DNA of 64,000 nucleotides from Echinarachnius parma (GCA_037951105.1 JBAMJV010003035.1:57501-121500), one strand, 5' to 3'; counted from the stretch's first letter, positions 1 to 10,724 are shown. Notes: a model not told the origin generated them from the sequence alone. Numbers and translations are program-made.

Positions 1-119
1 ACAGGTAGCCTTAATAAACCAGCGGTTGTTAGACAGGTTTGGCTGAATGTTGTTACCCTTTTGAATGAATTTGAAGAAAGGCATTGAATGAGCGGTACTT
101 CATATTTAGGTACCTAGTG

Positions 120-300
120 CAATTTCATGAATTGTCCAGTTTGCTTGCCCGATCGGGCAACTATATAATTGGTCAACTACGTAATTTCATGTATGAAAAT
201 CTCACCTAGAAGTAATAGGGCAAGTGAATTTCATATTTGGGAAAGTAAAATGTCAAATTGTATGATTTTACTAAGTGCAGCAATAAGTTTATGTGGAGGC
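120..300. repeat. Fragment of the GCCCGATCGGGC-core repeat family
   Basis: It contains TTGCCCGATCGGGCAA, the palindromic core, and ends GTGGAGGCTTGCC. Both also occur at 48840-48900 in the other orientation (GCAAGCCTCCACACTACC and CCCAATCGGGCAAG). It is probably a non-autonomous DNA transposon fragment. Confidence 0.55.
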
Positions 301-430
301 TTGCCTATACATTATTCTTGATGCTGCAACAAGTAAAAAAAAGAGAAAAACTGCCCAAATTTGATGCTACCATTATGAAATGTTAACATGTTCTCACAAA
401 ATGATGTGAATACTCTGTATACTCATACAT

Positions 431-683
431 TGCTGCTCTCTACCCAGGTGTATAAATGGGGACCCAGTAGGAGGTGAAAGTTTGTATGTGAATGATCTTC
501 TCAATGCCCATGAGCCGCTTGGAAGGAATGCTCCTCAGGGAGTGGAGATAGTGCACACAATGTGTGCAGGCTTGCATTGTATCCTAGGACCGGGGTAATA
601 ATAGTGTAAAGCGCTTAGAGATGATAGTATATCATAATTATTAGACGCTATATAAATCGAACCTATTATTATTATTATTATAA
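431..683 (+). mobile_element. tRNA-derived SINE, 5'-truncated copy
   Basis: The body begins GCTGCTCTCTACCCAGGTGT and runs through TAGGAGGTGAAAG, CACACAATGTGTG and AAAGCGCTTAGAGATGAT to an (ATT)n tail at 664-683. It shares over 200 bp with the full copy at 39940 but lacks the tRNA-like head. Confidence 0.88.
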
Positions 684-773
684 TTATGTCATCCGTGCAG
701 TATGCGGTGTGTGTGCGTGAGTGTGTGTGTTTTTGTATTGCCACATTTTTTACCATTTGTTTTTCTTCTTTAG

Positions 774-908
774 GTGGTATATTTCACTGCTACTTTCCCT
801 TATATTGTTCTCACGGCGCTGGTCATACGAGGCGTTACTCTGCCGGGTGCAGCGGACGGTCTCCTTTACTATATAACGCCGAATATGTCGAGACTTGCCG
901 ATGGGCAG
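774..908 (+). CDS. SLC6 transporter exon, TM5 region
   Basis: The 45 codons run from [20 protein letters not shown] to NMSRLADGQ. They encode TM5 and the loop before TM6, including the family hallmark FTATFPY and the GVTLPGA.DG.LYY stretch. The acceptor is TTCTTTAG before GTG and the donor is CAG|GTATGA. The exon is phase 0 at both ends. It is the first exon of the gene inside this window, since the preceding Gly-Lys of the family ([12 protein letters not shown]) would come from an exon to the left. Conceptual splicing into the next exon gives DGQ-VWMD, as in family members. Confidence 0.93.
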
Positions 909-1562
909 GTATGATTACATATAATCAAATACTCATGTTCAAAGTAATATTTCGAAGTAAAGAAAAGACATGATACATTTCAGTTAAATAGATATATTTT
1001 CTCTTTCCTTTTTTTATCTTTTTATTTTAATTCAATACAAATTATGTTATCATACTTTAGCTACCAAAAGGCTAATTTACCAGCAATCATAATTGCATAA
1101 CAAATGAGCGGGAAGTAAAAGGCTATTTAAAGTAACTTTTGCAGTAAGACGTACAGTAGATTACAAAATATTTAAATTTGTAGATATTTAAAACATCAAC
1201 AAGTTTGCCTAAGTTAAAATAATATAAAAACAGGAATAACCATAACCAATGTTGCACAAGAATGCCTATTTCCACACTTAACCACTCGGTCAAGGAAATG
1301 TGAAAATATGCGTTTTGTCCCGTTATCATGTATGAATTATGTATTGGATTTATCTCCATTTTGGTTGGGGGAAAAATACAGATTAACATGTTATCTCCGT
1401 ATTGTTTTCTAGTGATTACAATTTGAACTTGATTATTTATTTGTTTTGCAAGTGAAGGTATAAATGAAAAACAGAACTCAATTACTCGACAGTTCATCTC
1501 CATATTTTTTTTCTTCTTCATTCTAATGTTTAAAATGTTGATTTTTTAAAATGAAAATGAAG

Positions 1563-1666
1563 GTGTGGATGGATAGTGGGACGCAGATATTCTACTCGTA
1601 TGCCATCGGACTGGGGGCGTGTGTTTCTCTCGGCAGTTACAATAAATTCCATCACAACATTTACAG
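1563..1666 (+). CDS. SLC6 transporter exon, TM6 (unwound substrate/chloride helix)
   Basis: This exon of 34 codons plus two bases begins [20 protein letters not shown] and ends [13 protein letters not shown]. It covers TM6, whose unwound centre binds substrate, sodium and chloride in this family; [14 protein letters not shown] and LGSYN are the diagnostic strings. The donor is TACAG|GTAACT (phase 2) and the split codon is completed as Arg by the next exon. The acceptor is a plain AAG in AT-rich sequence with a weak pyrimidine tract, but phase and homology fix it. Confidence 0.92.
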
Positions 1667-1995
1667 GTAACTAACAGATGATGTAAATGACATTAGATAA
1701 GTATCATGATGATGGCAATTAATGTTTAACAAATTAATGTGTTATGAATATCTGCTAAATAGGATCGAAAGGATAGATATGCAGTTTTTATACCGTTATC
1801 AAAGTGAGATTAGCAATGTATTTTTGAACGAAGTTTCTCGTTGTTGTTGTTTTTGTTCAAGAAGTCATGATTACTTAGTGGTTATATTAACAAGAACAAA
1901 ATGCTTTTACCGAAATGAATTTCCTATTCAGGTTATAGTATATTCAATAAATTATATTGTAATGCTTTAACATTATTGTCATGTCACATACCCAG

Positions 1996-2071
1996 AGACA
2001 GTATGATTCTGGCGCTCTGTAATTCATTTACGAGTATCTCTGGAGGGATTGCAATATTCTCCATGTTTGGT
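1996..2071 (+). pseudogene. Decayed duplicate of the TM7 exon
   Basis: The sequence repeats the first 76 bases or so of the functional exon at 2160, including its CAG acceptor, with about 80 percent identity by eye. In frame it reads RDSMILALCNSFTSISGGIA and then IFSMFGL before diverging to non-homologous codons and a stop about 30 nt later. No donor follows, so it is unlikely to be used as an exon. The offset to the working copy is 164 bp. It is a local tandem duplication of exon plus acceptor that has lost its 3' half. Confidence 0.85.
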
Positions 2072-2159
2072 TTGTTAACAATCGCAATACTTATTCAAAT
2101 CATAGGCTAATATGAATATATTTTTACATTTTCTCTACCAAAAATCGTAAATGTCTCAG

Positions 2160-2284
2160 AGACAGTATGATTTTGGCGCTGTGTAATTCGTTCACGAGTA
2201 TCTACGGTGGAATCGCAATATTCTCGGTGATCGGTTTCATGGCTCACGAACAAGGCGTACCCATCGACCAAGTCGTCTCAAAAG
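2160..2284 (+). CDS. SLC6 transporter exon, TM7 and EL4 start
   Basis: After the split Arg codon the exon reads DSMILALCNSFTSIYGGIAI, FSVIGFMAHEQGVPIDQVVS and K. It covers TM7 and the start of extracellular loop 4. FSVIGFMA.EQGV is a near-invariant family string. The Asn and second Ser of NSFTS match the residues that coordinate sodium and chloride in GAT-type carriers. The acceptor is TCTCAG|AGAC and the donor AAAG|GTAATT, leaving one base (phase 1), which the next exon completes as Gly. Confidence 0.93.
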
Positions 2285-3381
2285 GTAATTTAAACTCTAA
2301 AAACCTCATTCACATCTACGCCTTTGATTCTACTTTTCGTATTTTCTTTTACTTGTAAGGCTACATTCAAATGATGCATGTTTTGCTTCTCAAGTCGGTC
2401 TCCCACGAAAAGACTTTTGCTTTTTGTTATGGCATGAACACGATGGAACTCCCGATTTATGTTATTGCAATTTTTTTTAAAAGTTGCATCTTGTGAGAGG
2501 TCTCGGTCCAAAACAATAAAACTTTGTTCAAGGGCTGAGACTGAAGTTTCATAGTTTTGAACCGCACAATTTTGGACGAGCGTATGAAACTAGTTGTACA
2601 GCTAGTCTTATGTAATCTCAGTCGCACTTTGTCGCAAGCGTTCAGCCTAATATTGGGAGACCGTCTAAATGCTTCTTTATTCAACGTCAACAATTGTTTG
2701 TTCATTTTAAGTTATGTCTATTTATATTAATAATTTAACATAAACTTATCTTTAATATACTTTACTTCTACTAAAGATTGCATTGCATTAATGCAATTTT
2801 AATCATAATTATTTTAAAGTCTGTTACGCTAATTTATCCACTATCTACTTCTGTTTACTTTTACTATCATAATTCAGTTGAATTTGTGTTGGTATTATTA
2901 TTATTATTTAACCTTTTAAACTTCAACATCAACTTCTCTTCGCATCCATCGTTACTTCGATTGGAAATTGTACTTATTGTACATATTTAGGCAATTATTT
3001 TAACTTTTATTCCTAAATTAAAGTCATCCGTTAACTTTGTCGCGTTCAACCAAAATCACTTAGAGCTTTCACACTTCCTTTGTACCTTGATGTTTAGGTT
3101 ACAGAAGAATGAAACCGGTTTTGAGTTTTCAAATGTCTCCCTAACTATGGCTGGATAACTATGATTGAATGAATAGAGTTCCGGAGCGCTTTCGATTGTA
3201 GTCAAAATCATGACAGTAGAGATGTTGCAACCTGACAACAATTTTCAGTTGGTAGACAGTGTTCTTTTCTATGAAACTTTCACACGTCATTCATATAATA
3301 TAACGATGATATTGGTATTTGACTGAGATGTCAAATAATCACTTTCGGAAAATATCCTATGAAATGAATGGATCACTTTAA

Positions 3382-3916
3382 AGGGATAGTTGAATAGCTT
3401 TAGTAACCCAAACCTGCACCATTACGGTACAAAGTAATAGTAATAATTTCACCATGCTCGAAAAGTATACACAATTACAAACGACTAAGTAAAACCCCTG
3501 TTATCATTCAAAAAGAGCCGTTACAACTCAAGAGGGCGCTATTTAAAAAAATCACTGGTTTTAGCCATTTTTCATACAAAATTGTGCATTTAATGTTTTG
3601 TTAAAATAATGATTCAATAGAGATGTCATCAACGACTTTTTAAAAACCTATTCAGATTTGTTTCCAAGTAGTCTTTAAGCATTTTTAAATTGTTTTCTAA
3701 AAAGTCTAAATATCCCAAGGTGATTGCCGATGAAGAATCTTTTGAATAAAAATATACTCATGGATATTTCAGCCGTTTCTGAACCGATTTTGATCAAATA
3801 AAGTTTAATCTGTCATTAAAATTGTATGTTCTTTCATATTTGACAGTTAGTTTTTCATTATCTCACAAAAAAATATCGGGGGGCACTTCGGGAAATACCA
3901 ATACTCAATGGTACCT
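3382..3916. mobile_element. MITE family 1, complete copy with TTAA target duplication
   Basis: The flanks are TTAA (3378-3381 and 3917-3920), with ends AGGGATAGTTGAA and GGTACCT. The body aligns along its length with the copy at 14678 (shared strings ACCATGCTCGAAA, AGAGGGCGCT, TTTCTGAACC). It is 535 bp and non-coding. Confidence 0.85.
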
Positions 3917-4017
3917 TTAAATTATTGTCGTTCTTATGTTTATTTCCTGTTTTGAACTTCTATTTTTTAAACAAAATACATGTTATTTTGTACTTCTTCT
4001 TTTCTTCTAATGCCTCG

Positions 4018-5024
4018 AAATGAGCTTCTCTTACATATTTGTATTCTTTCTAATCCGTCCACTTGATTATTTGTCTACTTCTTTTCACACTTGTAATGTT
4101 CTTATTTCCACTTTACTTTCTTCTAAAGTACTTTGTTTGTGCCTATGCAACCACTTTACGACTTCAACTATACTAGAACTTCATCGTTATACCTCTATTT
4201 ATATTTTAACTTTGAGCTACTACAACAACAATTAGGAGGTATACAAGTTCTGCTTCTAGTTTTAATTTCTATACTTGTTTTAATGTTCTATATATTTGAG
4301 TATACATCATCTACTATATACCTTTGAACTTGTTTCTTAATCTCACCTTGCTTTCATCAGTCTATTCATACCATTATTGTACTATTTCAACAATTAGTTC
4401 TTCTTCTTCTTCTTCTTCTTCTTCTTCTTCTTCTTCTTCTCCTTCTTCATCTCACTTTTCTTCTTCTCAATTACTTGTGCTGGCTTTTAATATTACTCGA
4501 ACTGCAATCGTTCATGTATTTATTATGTATACTATGTTAACTTCGTGAATGTGATTTAGAATGTTTATTGACATCCATTTTGTGTATTTTGATGCTTGTG
4601 GTTTTTAGATATGACATCATTGTATTAAATGAGCTTCTCTTATAGTAAAACATATTTGTATTCTTTCTAATCCGTCCACTTGATTATGTGTCTACTTCTT
4701 TTCACACTTGTAGACTGTAGTGTTCTTATTTCCACTTTACTTTCTTCTAAAGTACTCTGTTTGTGCCTTTACTACCACTTTACGACTTCAACTATACTAG
4801 AACTTCATCGTTATACCTCTATTTATATTTTAACTTTGAACTAAAATTCAACAACAATTAGGAGGTATACAAGTTCTGCTTCTAGTTTTAATTTATATAC
4901 ATGTTGTAATGTTCTTTATGTGAGTATACTTTATCTGTACCTTTCAACTTCTACTTCTTCTTTTGTTTCTTAATCTCACCTTGCTTTCTATTCGTACCAT
5001 TAATTATTGTACTATTTCAACAAT
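4018..5024. repeat. Tandem duplication of about 610 bp
   Basis: Copies start at about 4020 and 4629 with TGAGCTTCTCTTA and stay alignable through TTAGGAGGTATACAAGTTCT to the CACCTTGCTTTC block. They end in different pyrimidine microsatellites, (TTC)n in the first and (TTTTAC)n in the second. Confidence 0.9.
4397..4448. repeat. (TTC)n microsatellite
   Basis: About 17 TTC units with few interruptions, in the intron before the TM8 exon. Confidence 0.95.
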
Positions 5025-5029
5025 TGGTT

Positions 5030-5350
5030 CTACTTTTACTTTTATTTTGACTTTGACTTTTACTTTTACTTTTACTTTTACTTTTACTTTTACTTTTACT
5101 TTTACTTTTACTTTTACTTTTACTTTTACTTTTGCTTTTGCTTTTACTTTTACTTTTACTTTTACTTTTACTTTTACTTTTACTTTTACTTCTACTTCTA
5201 CTTCTACTTTTACTTTTACTTTTACTTCTACTTCTACTTCTACTTCTACTTCTACTTTTACCTTTACTTTTACCTTTACTTTTACCTTTACTTTTACCTT
5301 TACTTTTACCTTTGTTTTTACTTTTACTTCTTCTTCGTCTTCTTCTTCCT
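5030..5350. repeat. (TTTTAC)n hexanucleotide array, about 300 bp
   Basis: Nearly 50 hexamer units, with TTCTAC and TTTACC variants in blocks, leading into (TTC)n. All three forward frames stay open, which yields spurious long frames of repeated dipeptides. Confidence 0.97.
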
Positions 5351-5484
5351 CATCTTCTTTTGTTCCGTCGTATTCTTTATCTGCTTACATATTAGTGTTT
5401 GTACATGTACTTCTGTTATCATTCATTTATCTATCTTGTAATGCTTGTTGTACTCTGAAATATATATTTCATATCATAAATTAG

Positions 5485-5597
5485 GACCTGGATTGGCCTT
5501 CATCGCCTACCCCCGTGCTGTGGCCCTGATGCCTCTCGCCCCATTCTGGGCCGTTCTTTTCTTCCTCATGATCCTAATGGTTGGGCTAGATAGCCAG
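5485..5597 (+). CDS. SLC6 transporter exon, EL4-TM8
   Basis: The exon encodes [20 protein letters not shown] and [33 protein letters not shown] is one of the most conserved blocks of the GABA/creatine/taurine branch. The Asp-Ser of GLDSQ in TM8 contributes to the Na2 site of the family. The acceptor is AAATTAG|GACC and the donor CAG|GTAGGT, phase 0. The preceding intron (2285-5484) is 3.2 kb and carries a MITE, a tandem duplication and a long pyrimidine microsatellite. Confidence 0.94.
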
Positions 5598-6298
5598 GTA
5601 GGTGCATAATTATTAACTTCATCTTATTTCTTATTTTGTTCAACGTCCAAAAGATTATATAAACCATGGATGATTTAGAGTATGTTTGTATTCCTTAGCG
5701 AAGAAATGAACTGAACTGAACTGAATTGAACGAAAAAATGCTTAAATTTTACCATGTAATATCTACAGAAAGCCTTTTACAAATATGGATCAGACAGGTT
5801 TATTAATTTATCCATACTTTCAAGTGCCACTTAAATAGAATGCATTTGCTTAATTATCTACAATCAAAAACTAAAACAAAAAAATCGATTGGTTGCATAA
5901 ATTTCACTTGCATTGCTGTTTTCAAATAAATGATACATTCCGACCGCTGTTCACCAAAGTCTTCCCTATTCGATTAGTCTGTCAGTCAGTTGTGTCACCC
6001 GACTTGATAATTCCACGAGGCAAACATTATCTGTCTTACTTAAAAGTTCTGGTTCAGAGAACGCTTAACAATTCTTTTGCAATGTAGAGGAAAGCTGAAT
6101 GTACATGTAGGTATGTTTGCAAGAGCGCATCCAGTTCGAAACAAGAAACACGTTTGTTTGATCAAAATCAGTTCAGAAACGGCTGAAATATGTATAAATA
6201 AAGTCATTCGAAAAAGGGCTCCCGGGCGTTTTATTGGCGATATCACTAATTATGAAATATAACTTGTAGAAGTTGTTGTTTTTTCTTAACTTTTATAG

Positions 6299-6357
6299 TT
6301 GTTAGGTGTGGAAGAGTTTGTAACAGCGATATGAGATGTATGTTCCCTGGCTGAATC
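6299..6357 (+). pseudogene. Decayed duplicate of the TM9 exon
   Basis: The sequence repeats the TATAG acceptor and about 59 bases of the exon at 6490, offset 191 bp. In frame it begins LLGVEEFVTAI and then meets TGA. The similarity extends upstream into the intron (about 6246-6298 against 6428-6489), which shows a tandem duplication of intron flank plus exon, not a retrocopy. No donor is visible. Confidence 0.85.
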
Positions 6358-6489
6358 GCATAATTATTGTGATATCGCGAATAACATTTAGCGCCCACCA
6401 CCAACATCTAAAACCTTACTTTCATAATTATGTTATGTGAAATATAGCTAGTAGATGTTGGGTTATTTGGAAATATTTTCATTGTATAG

Positions 6490-6627
6490 TTCGTAGGTGT
6501 GGAAGGGTTTGTGACAGCGATCGGAGATATGTTTCCTGGCTGGATCCGGAAGCCGTACCGAAGGGAACTATTCGTCCTCTTCGTCTGTATCGCGTCTTAT
6601 TTCGCCGGGCTCATAATGGTCACGAAG
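6490..6627 (+). CDS. SLC6 transporter exon, TM9
   Basis: The 46 codons run FVGVEGFVTAIGDMFPGWIR, KPYRRELFVLFVCIASYFAG, LIMVTK. FVGVEGF directly follows GLDSQ as in creatine and GABA carriers, and the RREL motif begins TM9. The acceptor is GTATAG|TTC and the donor AAG|GTTTGT (a non-consensus but functional-looking GTTTG). The exon is phase 0 at both ends. A degenerate copy lies just upstream. Confidence 0.93.
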
Positions 6628-6949
6628 GTTTGTAAACTAGTTAAATGAACTATTATGATAATAAAATTAATAATAAATGTTATCAATATATAATGTTTAT
6701 ATGGTCCAAATAATCAATTTATTATTAGATTATTAGCGGTTTATCCTCGATTAAAAGACAATATTATAAGTTAAGCTGTGAAACATGTTTATCGTCGGTG
6801 ATTAATTTGCCCAATTTCATCATATAGTTTCGGGTTGGGAATTTATATTGTGATTTTCATTAATTGTCTGGCAATTTGTATACTGTATATTTTTTTTTTT
6901 TGTATTTTTGTATTTTATTTGTATTTGTGATACTTCAGTGCGTTTTTTC

Positions 6950-7095
6950 AGGTATTTCAAACAATTTTTATTTTCTGTGTCATGGCATTTTAAAGTTGAT
7001 TATTAGGCAGATATTTGTTGATAGTATACAGTGAATTGCATTGTTCTACCATGGCTTGCATTCTTTGAAAGCATAATTATAATCGGCGTTTTATC
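6950..7095 (+). pseudogene. Decayed duplicate of the TM10 exon
   Basis: Bases 7037-7095 resemble the 3' half of the exon at 7203 (the [17 protein letters not shown] coding stretch), with many substitutions and no open frame. At 6945-6975 there is a TTTTTTCAG followed by TTTCAAACA, like the start of the exon (VFQ). The middle is interrupted or unalignable by eye. The offset of the 3' half is 211 bp. No donor is retained. The 5' boundary is uncertain. Confidence 0.6.
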
Positions 7096-7202
7096 ATTAA
7101 TCGCTGGACGCTTGGCGTTGATCTGAATTGCAATGCATTTATATCATCAATTGAATGACATGTATGTGATTAATGATCAGGTATTCCTTTAACTGATTGC
7201 AG

Positions 7203-7305
7203 GGCGGACTTTACGTGTTTCAAATCTTTGATACGTATGCAGTTTCCGGCATTGCTCTACTGTGGCTCGCGTTTTTTGAGAGTATTACCATTGGATGGGT
7301 CTATG
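7203..7305 (+). CDS. SLC6 transporter exon, TM10
   Basis: The exon encodes [20 protein letters not shown] and [14 protein letters not shown] plus one base. GG.YVFQ.FD.Y..SG is the TM10 signature; its Asp corresponds to the extracellular-gate acidic position of the family. FFES.TIGWVYG matches TM10-IL5 of GAT-type proteins. The acceptor is TTGCAG|GGC and the donor TATG|GTAAGT (consensus), phase 1. Confidence 0.94.
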
Positions 7306-7795
7306 GTAAGTAGATTCCGACTCACTTAAAAACTCTCAAAGAAACCGAATATTGCCCTAAAAACAATAGCAATAATTTACATTCCAAAACATACAAACAA
7401 GACGCTTCGAATTATGATAATTTTCCCATCTTGCATAACTCAACAAGTACGTTGTATCAAGAAGATAAAAACTACATACCGTAACATATTCACATCCAAA
7501 ATTGTTTGGCTGTCATCTACAGCCTTCGTCAGTTTGACCTTTCTGGCATAGCGAGCGATTATCAATTATTACGTTGTATTATAATTATTGTTGTATATTT
7601 CTAACTTTAAACATCTGCATTAAACTTCGGTTTCTATTAGTAGTACTGTTTTAATTCATCACTTTATTTCGTTCAATGTTTATTATAAAAACTAAAAACA
7701 ACACTGAAAATATCAGTATGATGCAAGATACCTCAAGATTAAAAACAATTGATTGATCGCCATGAATGAAACCATTATTTAACCGTCCCGATAAA

Positions 7796-8330
7796 AGGGA
7801 TCTAGTAACATTGTCCAAATCCACAAAACTTATACTTCGAACTCTAATGGATCTCTACTACCTTGTTGAATTGTATTACCAATAGAAGCACGGAACCGGT
7901 TTCGGTTTTTCGAATTTCCCTTTGAATTCGTTAAAAAGATATTAACGATTGAAGTGTTCTGATTTTTAATTATCTACTGGAAAGTTATAACTGTGTTCAA
8001 AGTCAGTGCAATGAGATCGCGAATATCACTTTGAATTTTCGCTCATTATTTGGCCATTTAATATCCATTTAACGTTACATTTTCACACATTACTCAGGGA
8101 CCTGTCATATCACGAACAAATCATTGAATAAATCTGGGGCCCCAGATTTATTCCGATCGGATATATTTATTGATATTTTAGCCGTTTCTGAACCGATTTT
8201 GATCAAATAAAGTTTATTCTGTCATTAAAATTGTATGCTCTTTTAAATTTTACACTCAGTTTTTCATTATCTCACAAAAAATCATTTTGTGCAGCGCCCT
8301 CTATACCAAAACTGAACTTCCCCTTTAAAG
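7796..8330. mobile_element. Chimera of a MITE family 2 front part and a MITE family 1 end
   Basis: Bases 7796 to about 8130 match the first four fifths of the element at 47555 (AGGGATCTAGTAACATTGTCC onward). From about 8137 the sequence switches to the 3' third of family 1 (AAATCTGGGGCCCCAGATTT to CCAAAACTGAACTTCCCCT). One element has been truncated against the other. Confidence 0.8.
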
Positions 8331-8430
8331 TCCTTCCCGTGCCAATTTTGGGCTATCGTAAATAAGTGAACCAAACATGCCAAATGTGTTTCATCACGTA
8401 GATCCGTTTAAGATATAAATATTGCAGATT

Positions 8431-8960
8431 ACCGGTATACGAATTTTGCAACAACATTACTGCAATGCGACAGCTGATTTAACACAAACTCTATATTAAT
8501 TGATTTCTAAAAGATTACATTACTCTGAAAGATTACTTTTCACAAAACAGATAAATGTTTGTTTCCAATTGACTTTCTCAAAATGATCCCGATCGATAAA
8601 AACAAAAATACCGATTTTGGAACAACAATAATGCAATGCGCCAGCTGATTCAACACAAAATCTATATCAATTGAACAACCCAAAAAATACTTTTTTTTCA
8701 CGAGGGCTATTTTGAATTTTTTTTTCCGCCCCCGTACCGGCTCACGGGGGCGATTGCAAAGATTTCGGGGGCGAATCGCCCGTCGCCTCCGTGTATTTTT
8801 TTTAATCCCGGGGAAACCCTGTTATCTTCGTTCATTTTCATTTGATTCCTTAAAGATTACAATGAGGTGAAAGATTATTTTTTGACATAACAAATACATT
8901 TTTGTTTCCGATTGACATGCTTTAAATAATCCCGACTGATAAAAAACAAAAAAAACAACA
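8431..8960. repeat. Two tandem units of a 190-bp repeat, second one interrupted
   Basis: Units begin CGAATTTTGCAACAACA and CGATTTTGGAACAACAA and share GCGACAGCTGATT / GCGCCAGCTGATT and ATCCCGATCGATAAAAA / ATCCCGACTGATAAAAA. The second unit is split at about 8695-8825 by a GC-rich insert containing CGCCCCCGT...ACGGGGGCG. A third fragment lies at 9807-9880. Confidence 0.75.
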
Positions 8961-9004
8961 GATAACCCGGAACCCGGAACTGTTGCGGATCCTGGTTATC
9001 TGTT

Positions 9005-9560
9005 TTTTAATAATTTGTTGTGAGGTAATGAAAAAGTGGGTGTAAAATTTGAAAAAGCACACAATTTCAATGACAGAATCAACTTTGTTTAATCAAAATC
9101 GGTTCAGAAACGGCTGGAATAGCCATACATAGTTGATTGGAATAAATGTTGGGGACCATGCAACTTTCATTCAATAATTTGAGAACATATTTATAAATCC
9201 TACACATTTCTGAAAAATGTACCCAAATGTTTTTTCCAAAGTGTTGTTGATGATCTCTCTATTGGTTAATTATTTAAAAGGGCATCAAGCGTGGGGATGC
9301 TGCATAGCGGGTCGCCATTTTGAACTGGGCTAGTTTGCGCGCACCGTATGACACTGAGCTAACGTGCATTACGCACCGTGCGCAACGCGTATGCAAGATG
9401 GCGCCGCGCATCTCATTTGACGAATCTGAGCTACCTTTTAACCAAACATCACGACATTCACATATTTTGACTTTAAAATGGATTAAACTTGAGGTGTCTG
9501 GAGGGCGTCCTTATGTGTTAACTGCTGCCTTTTGAATGAAAAGAGCCCCGTAACGTAGCC
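9005..9560. mobile_element. MITE family 1, inverted and diverged copy, with a nested element
   Basis: The reverse complement of the family 1 3' part is clear at 9005-9270 (TTTGTTTAATCAAAATCGGT, AACGGCTGG). Weaker similarity resumes after 9441 (GGAGGGCGTC, AAAAGAGCC). A TTAA-flanked element (9278-9437) sits inside it. Confidence 0.65.
9278..9437. mobile_element. MITE family 5, 160 bp, TTAA-flanked
   Basis: TTAA lies on both sides, with ends AAGGGCATC and GCTACCTT. Inside are ATTTTGAACT, ACGTGCATTACGCACCG and CAAGATGGCGCCGCGC. A homologous copy lies at 57555-57714. Confidence 0.75.
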
Positions 9561-9605
9561 GTTTATATGTTGCCTACCATTCAGGCATCATTGAATTATA
9601 ACTGT

Positions 9606-9791
9606 CAGTTTTTAATGATAATAACTGACAAGTTTATGTAACTAAATTTCTGTTTGACCAAAACTGTACTTTTTCACTGGTTCCTCTTCCATTGTCATTA
9701 TAATTATTACGATATGCATTAATTGATTACTCAATTTACTTATGAATTGAACTGAATTGAATTGAACTCAATCTTGGATGTGTCCGCTTAG
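9606..9791. repeat. Partial copy of the 9906-10574 element
   Basis: It shares about 180 bp with 9917-10120 at roughly 90 percent identity (AAGTTTATGTAACTAAATTT to GGATGTGTCCGCTT). The rest of the element is absent. Confidence 0.85.
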
Positions 9792-9905
9792 TAGAAGTAG
9801 TTGAATTTGATGCGACAGCTGATTCCAAACAAAATCTATATGAATTGATTTTTAAAAGATTACATGAAGATGCATTACTACTTAAGTCTAGACAATATTA
9901 CTTAA

Positions 9906-10574
9906 AGGGACAGTTTCCCGATAATAACTGAGAAGTTTATGTAACTAAATTTCTGTTTGACCAAAACTCTACTTTATCACTGGTTCCTCTTCCATTGTCA
10001 TTATAATTATTACGATGTGCATTAATTGATTACTGAATTTACTTTTAGTTGAAAATTAAATATATATATTTTGAATTGAACTGAATTGAATTGAACTCAA
10101 TCTCGGATGTGTCCGCTTTGACAAGGACGGAGCATCATTCAAAGTCACTCGCTGTACTGGCTAATCCCATTCATTGCATACAGCATGGAGGCTGCCATTG
10201 ATGTTTATGTAGCTCGGATTTAGAATTGTTCGCTCAAAAATGTGATGTCAAACACGAACTACTCTTTTGTGTTTGTGCACAATCCCTGCGAGCTGCGAGA
10301 GCTATTCAAAAAGAGCCCGAGCTTGCTAGTTTGGGTACGACGTAACATTTTAGCGCAAACAATTAAAAATCCGGGTTTTTAAACCATAATGGCAGCCTCC
10401 ATGCTGTACGCGATGAATGGGGTTAGCCCCATTGTTTAGCCCATACGGCGATTGACTTTGAATATGACCCTCCTTTGCTCAGAGGGCAAACGTTGGACAT
10501 ATTTGCATGAAATTATGTTTTAATGTGTAGAGAACATAATCAAACGTAAATTGTAGGTGGGGGAAACTTCTCCT
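9906..10574. mobile_element. MITE family 4, 669 bp, TTAA-flanked, with internal inverted arms
   Basis: The flanks are TTAA, with ends AGGGACAGTTTCCC and GGGGGAAACTTCTCCT. Internally, 10125-10198 and 10388-10478 form long inverted arms (CAGCATGGAGGCTGCCATT / AATGGCAGCCTCCATGCTG). It fills the intron just before the TM11 exon of the transporter. Confidence 0.85.
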
Positions 10575-10623
10575 TTAAGTCTATAACAAATCACTCTTTG
10601 TTTCCATTTTTGCATGCGACCAG

Positions 10624-10724
10624 GTGGTGGTCGATTCTGCGAGAACATAAACGAAATGCTTCAACGCAGACCCTTCCCGTGGTTCAAATACTGCTGGATG
10701 TTCACTCTACCGGTTATATCCTTG
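10624..10724 (+). CDS. SLC6 transporter exon, IL5-TM11
   Basis: The split Gly codon is followed by GGRFCENINEMLQRRPFPWF and KYCWMFTLPVISL. This matches the NI..M...RP.PW.K.CW....P motif of the family, which leads into TM11. The acceptor is GACCAG|GTGG and the donor TTG|GTAAGA, phase 0. The 3.3 kb intron before it is nearly all MITE-derived sequence. Confidence 0.92.

Noticed and set aside
1123-1521. 132-codon minus-strand frame between two transporter exons
   Set aside because: AT-rich, low complexity, antisense within an intron, no recognisable domain.
4963-5484. Long open frames of repeated dipeptides (Phe-Thr, Tyr-Phe, poly-Leu)
   Set aside because: They come from the (TTTTAC)n microsatellite, which is open in all three forward frames. 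No splice or homology support.
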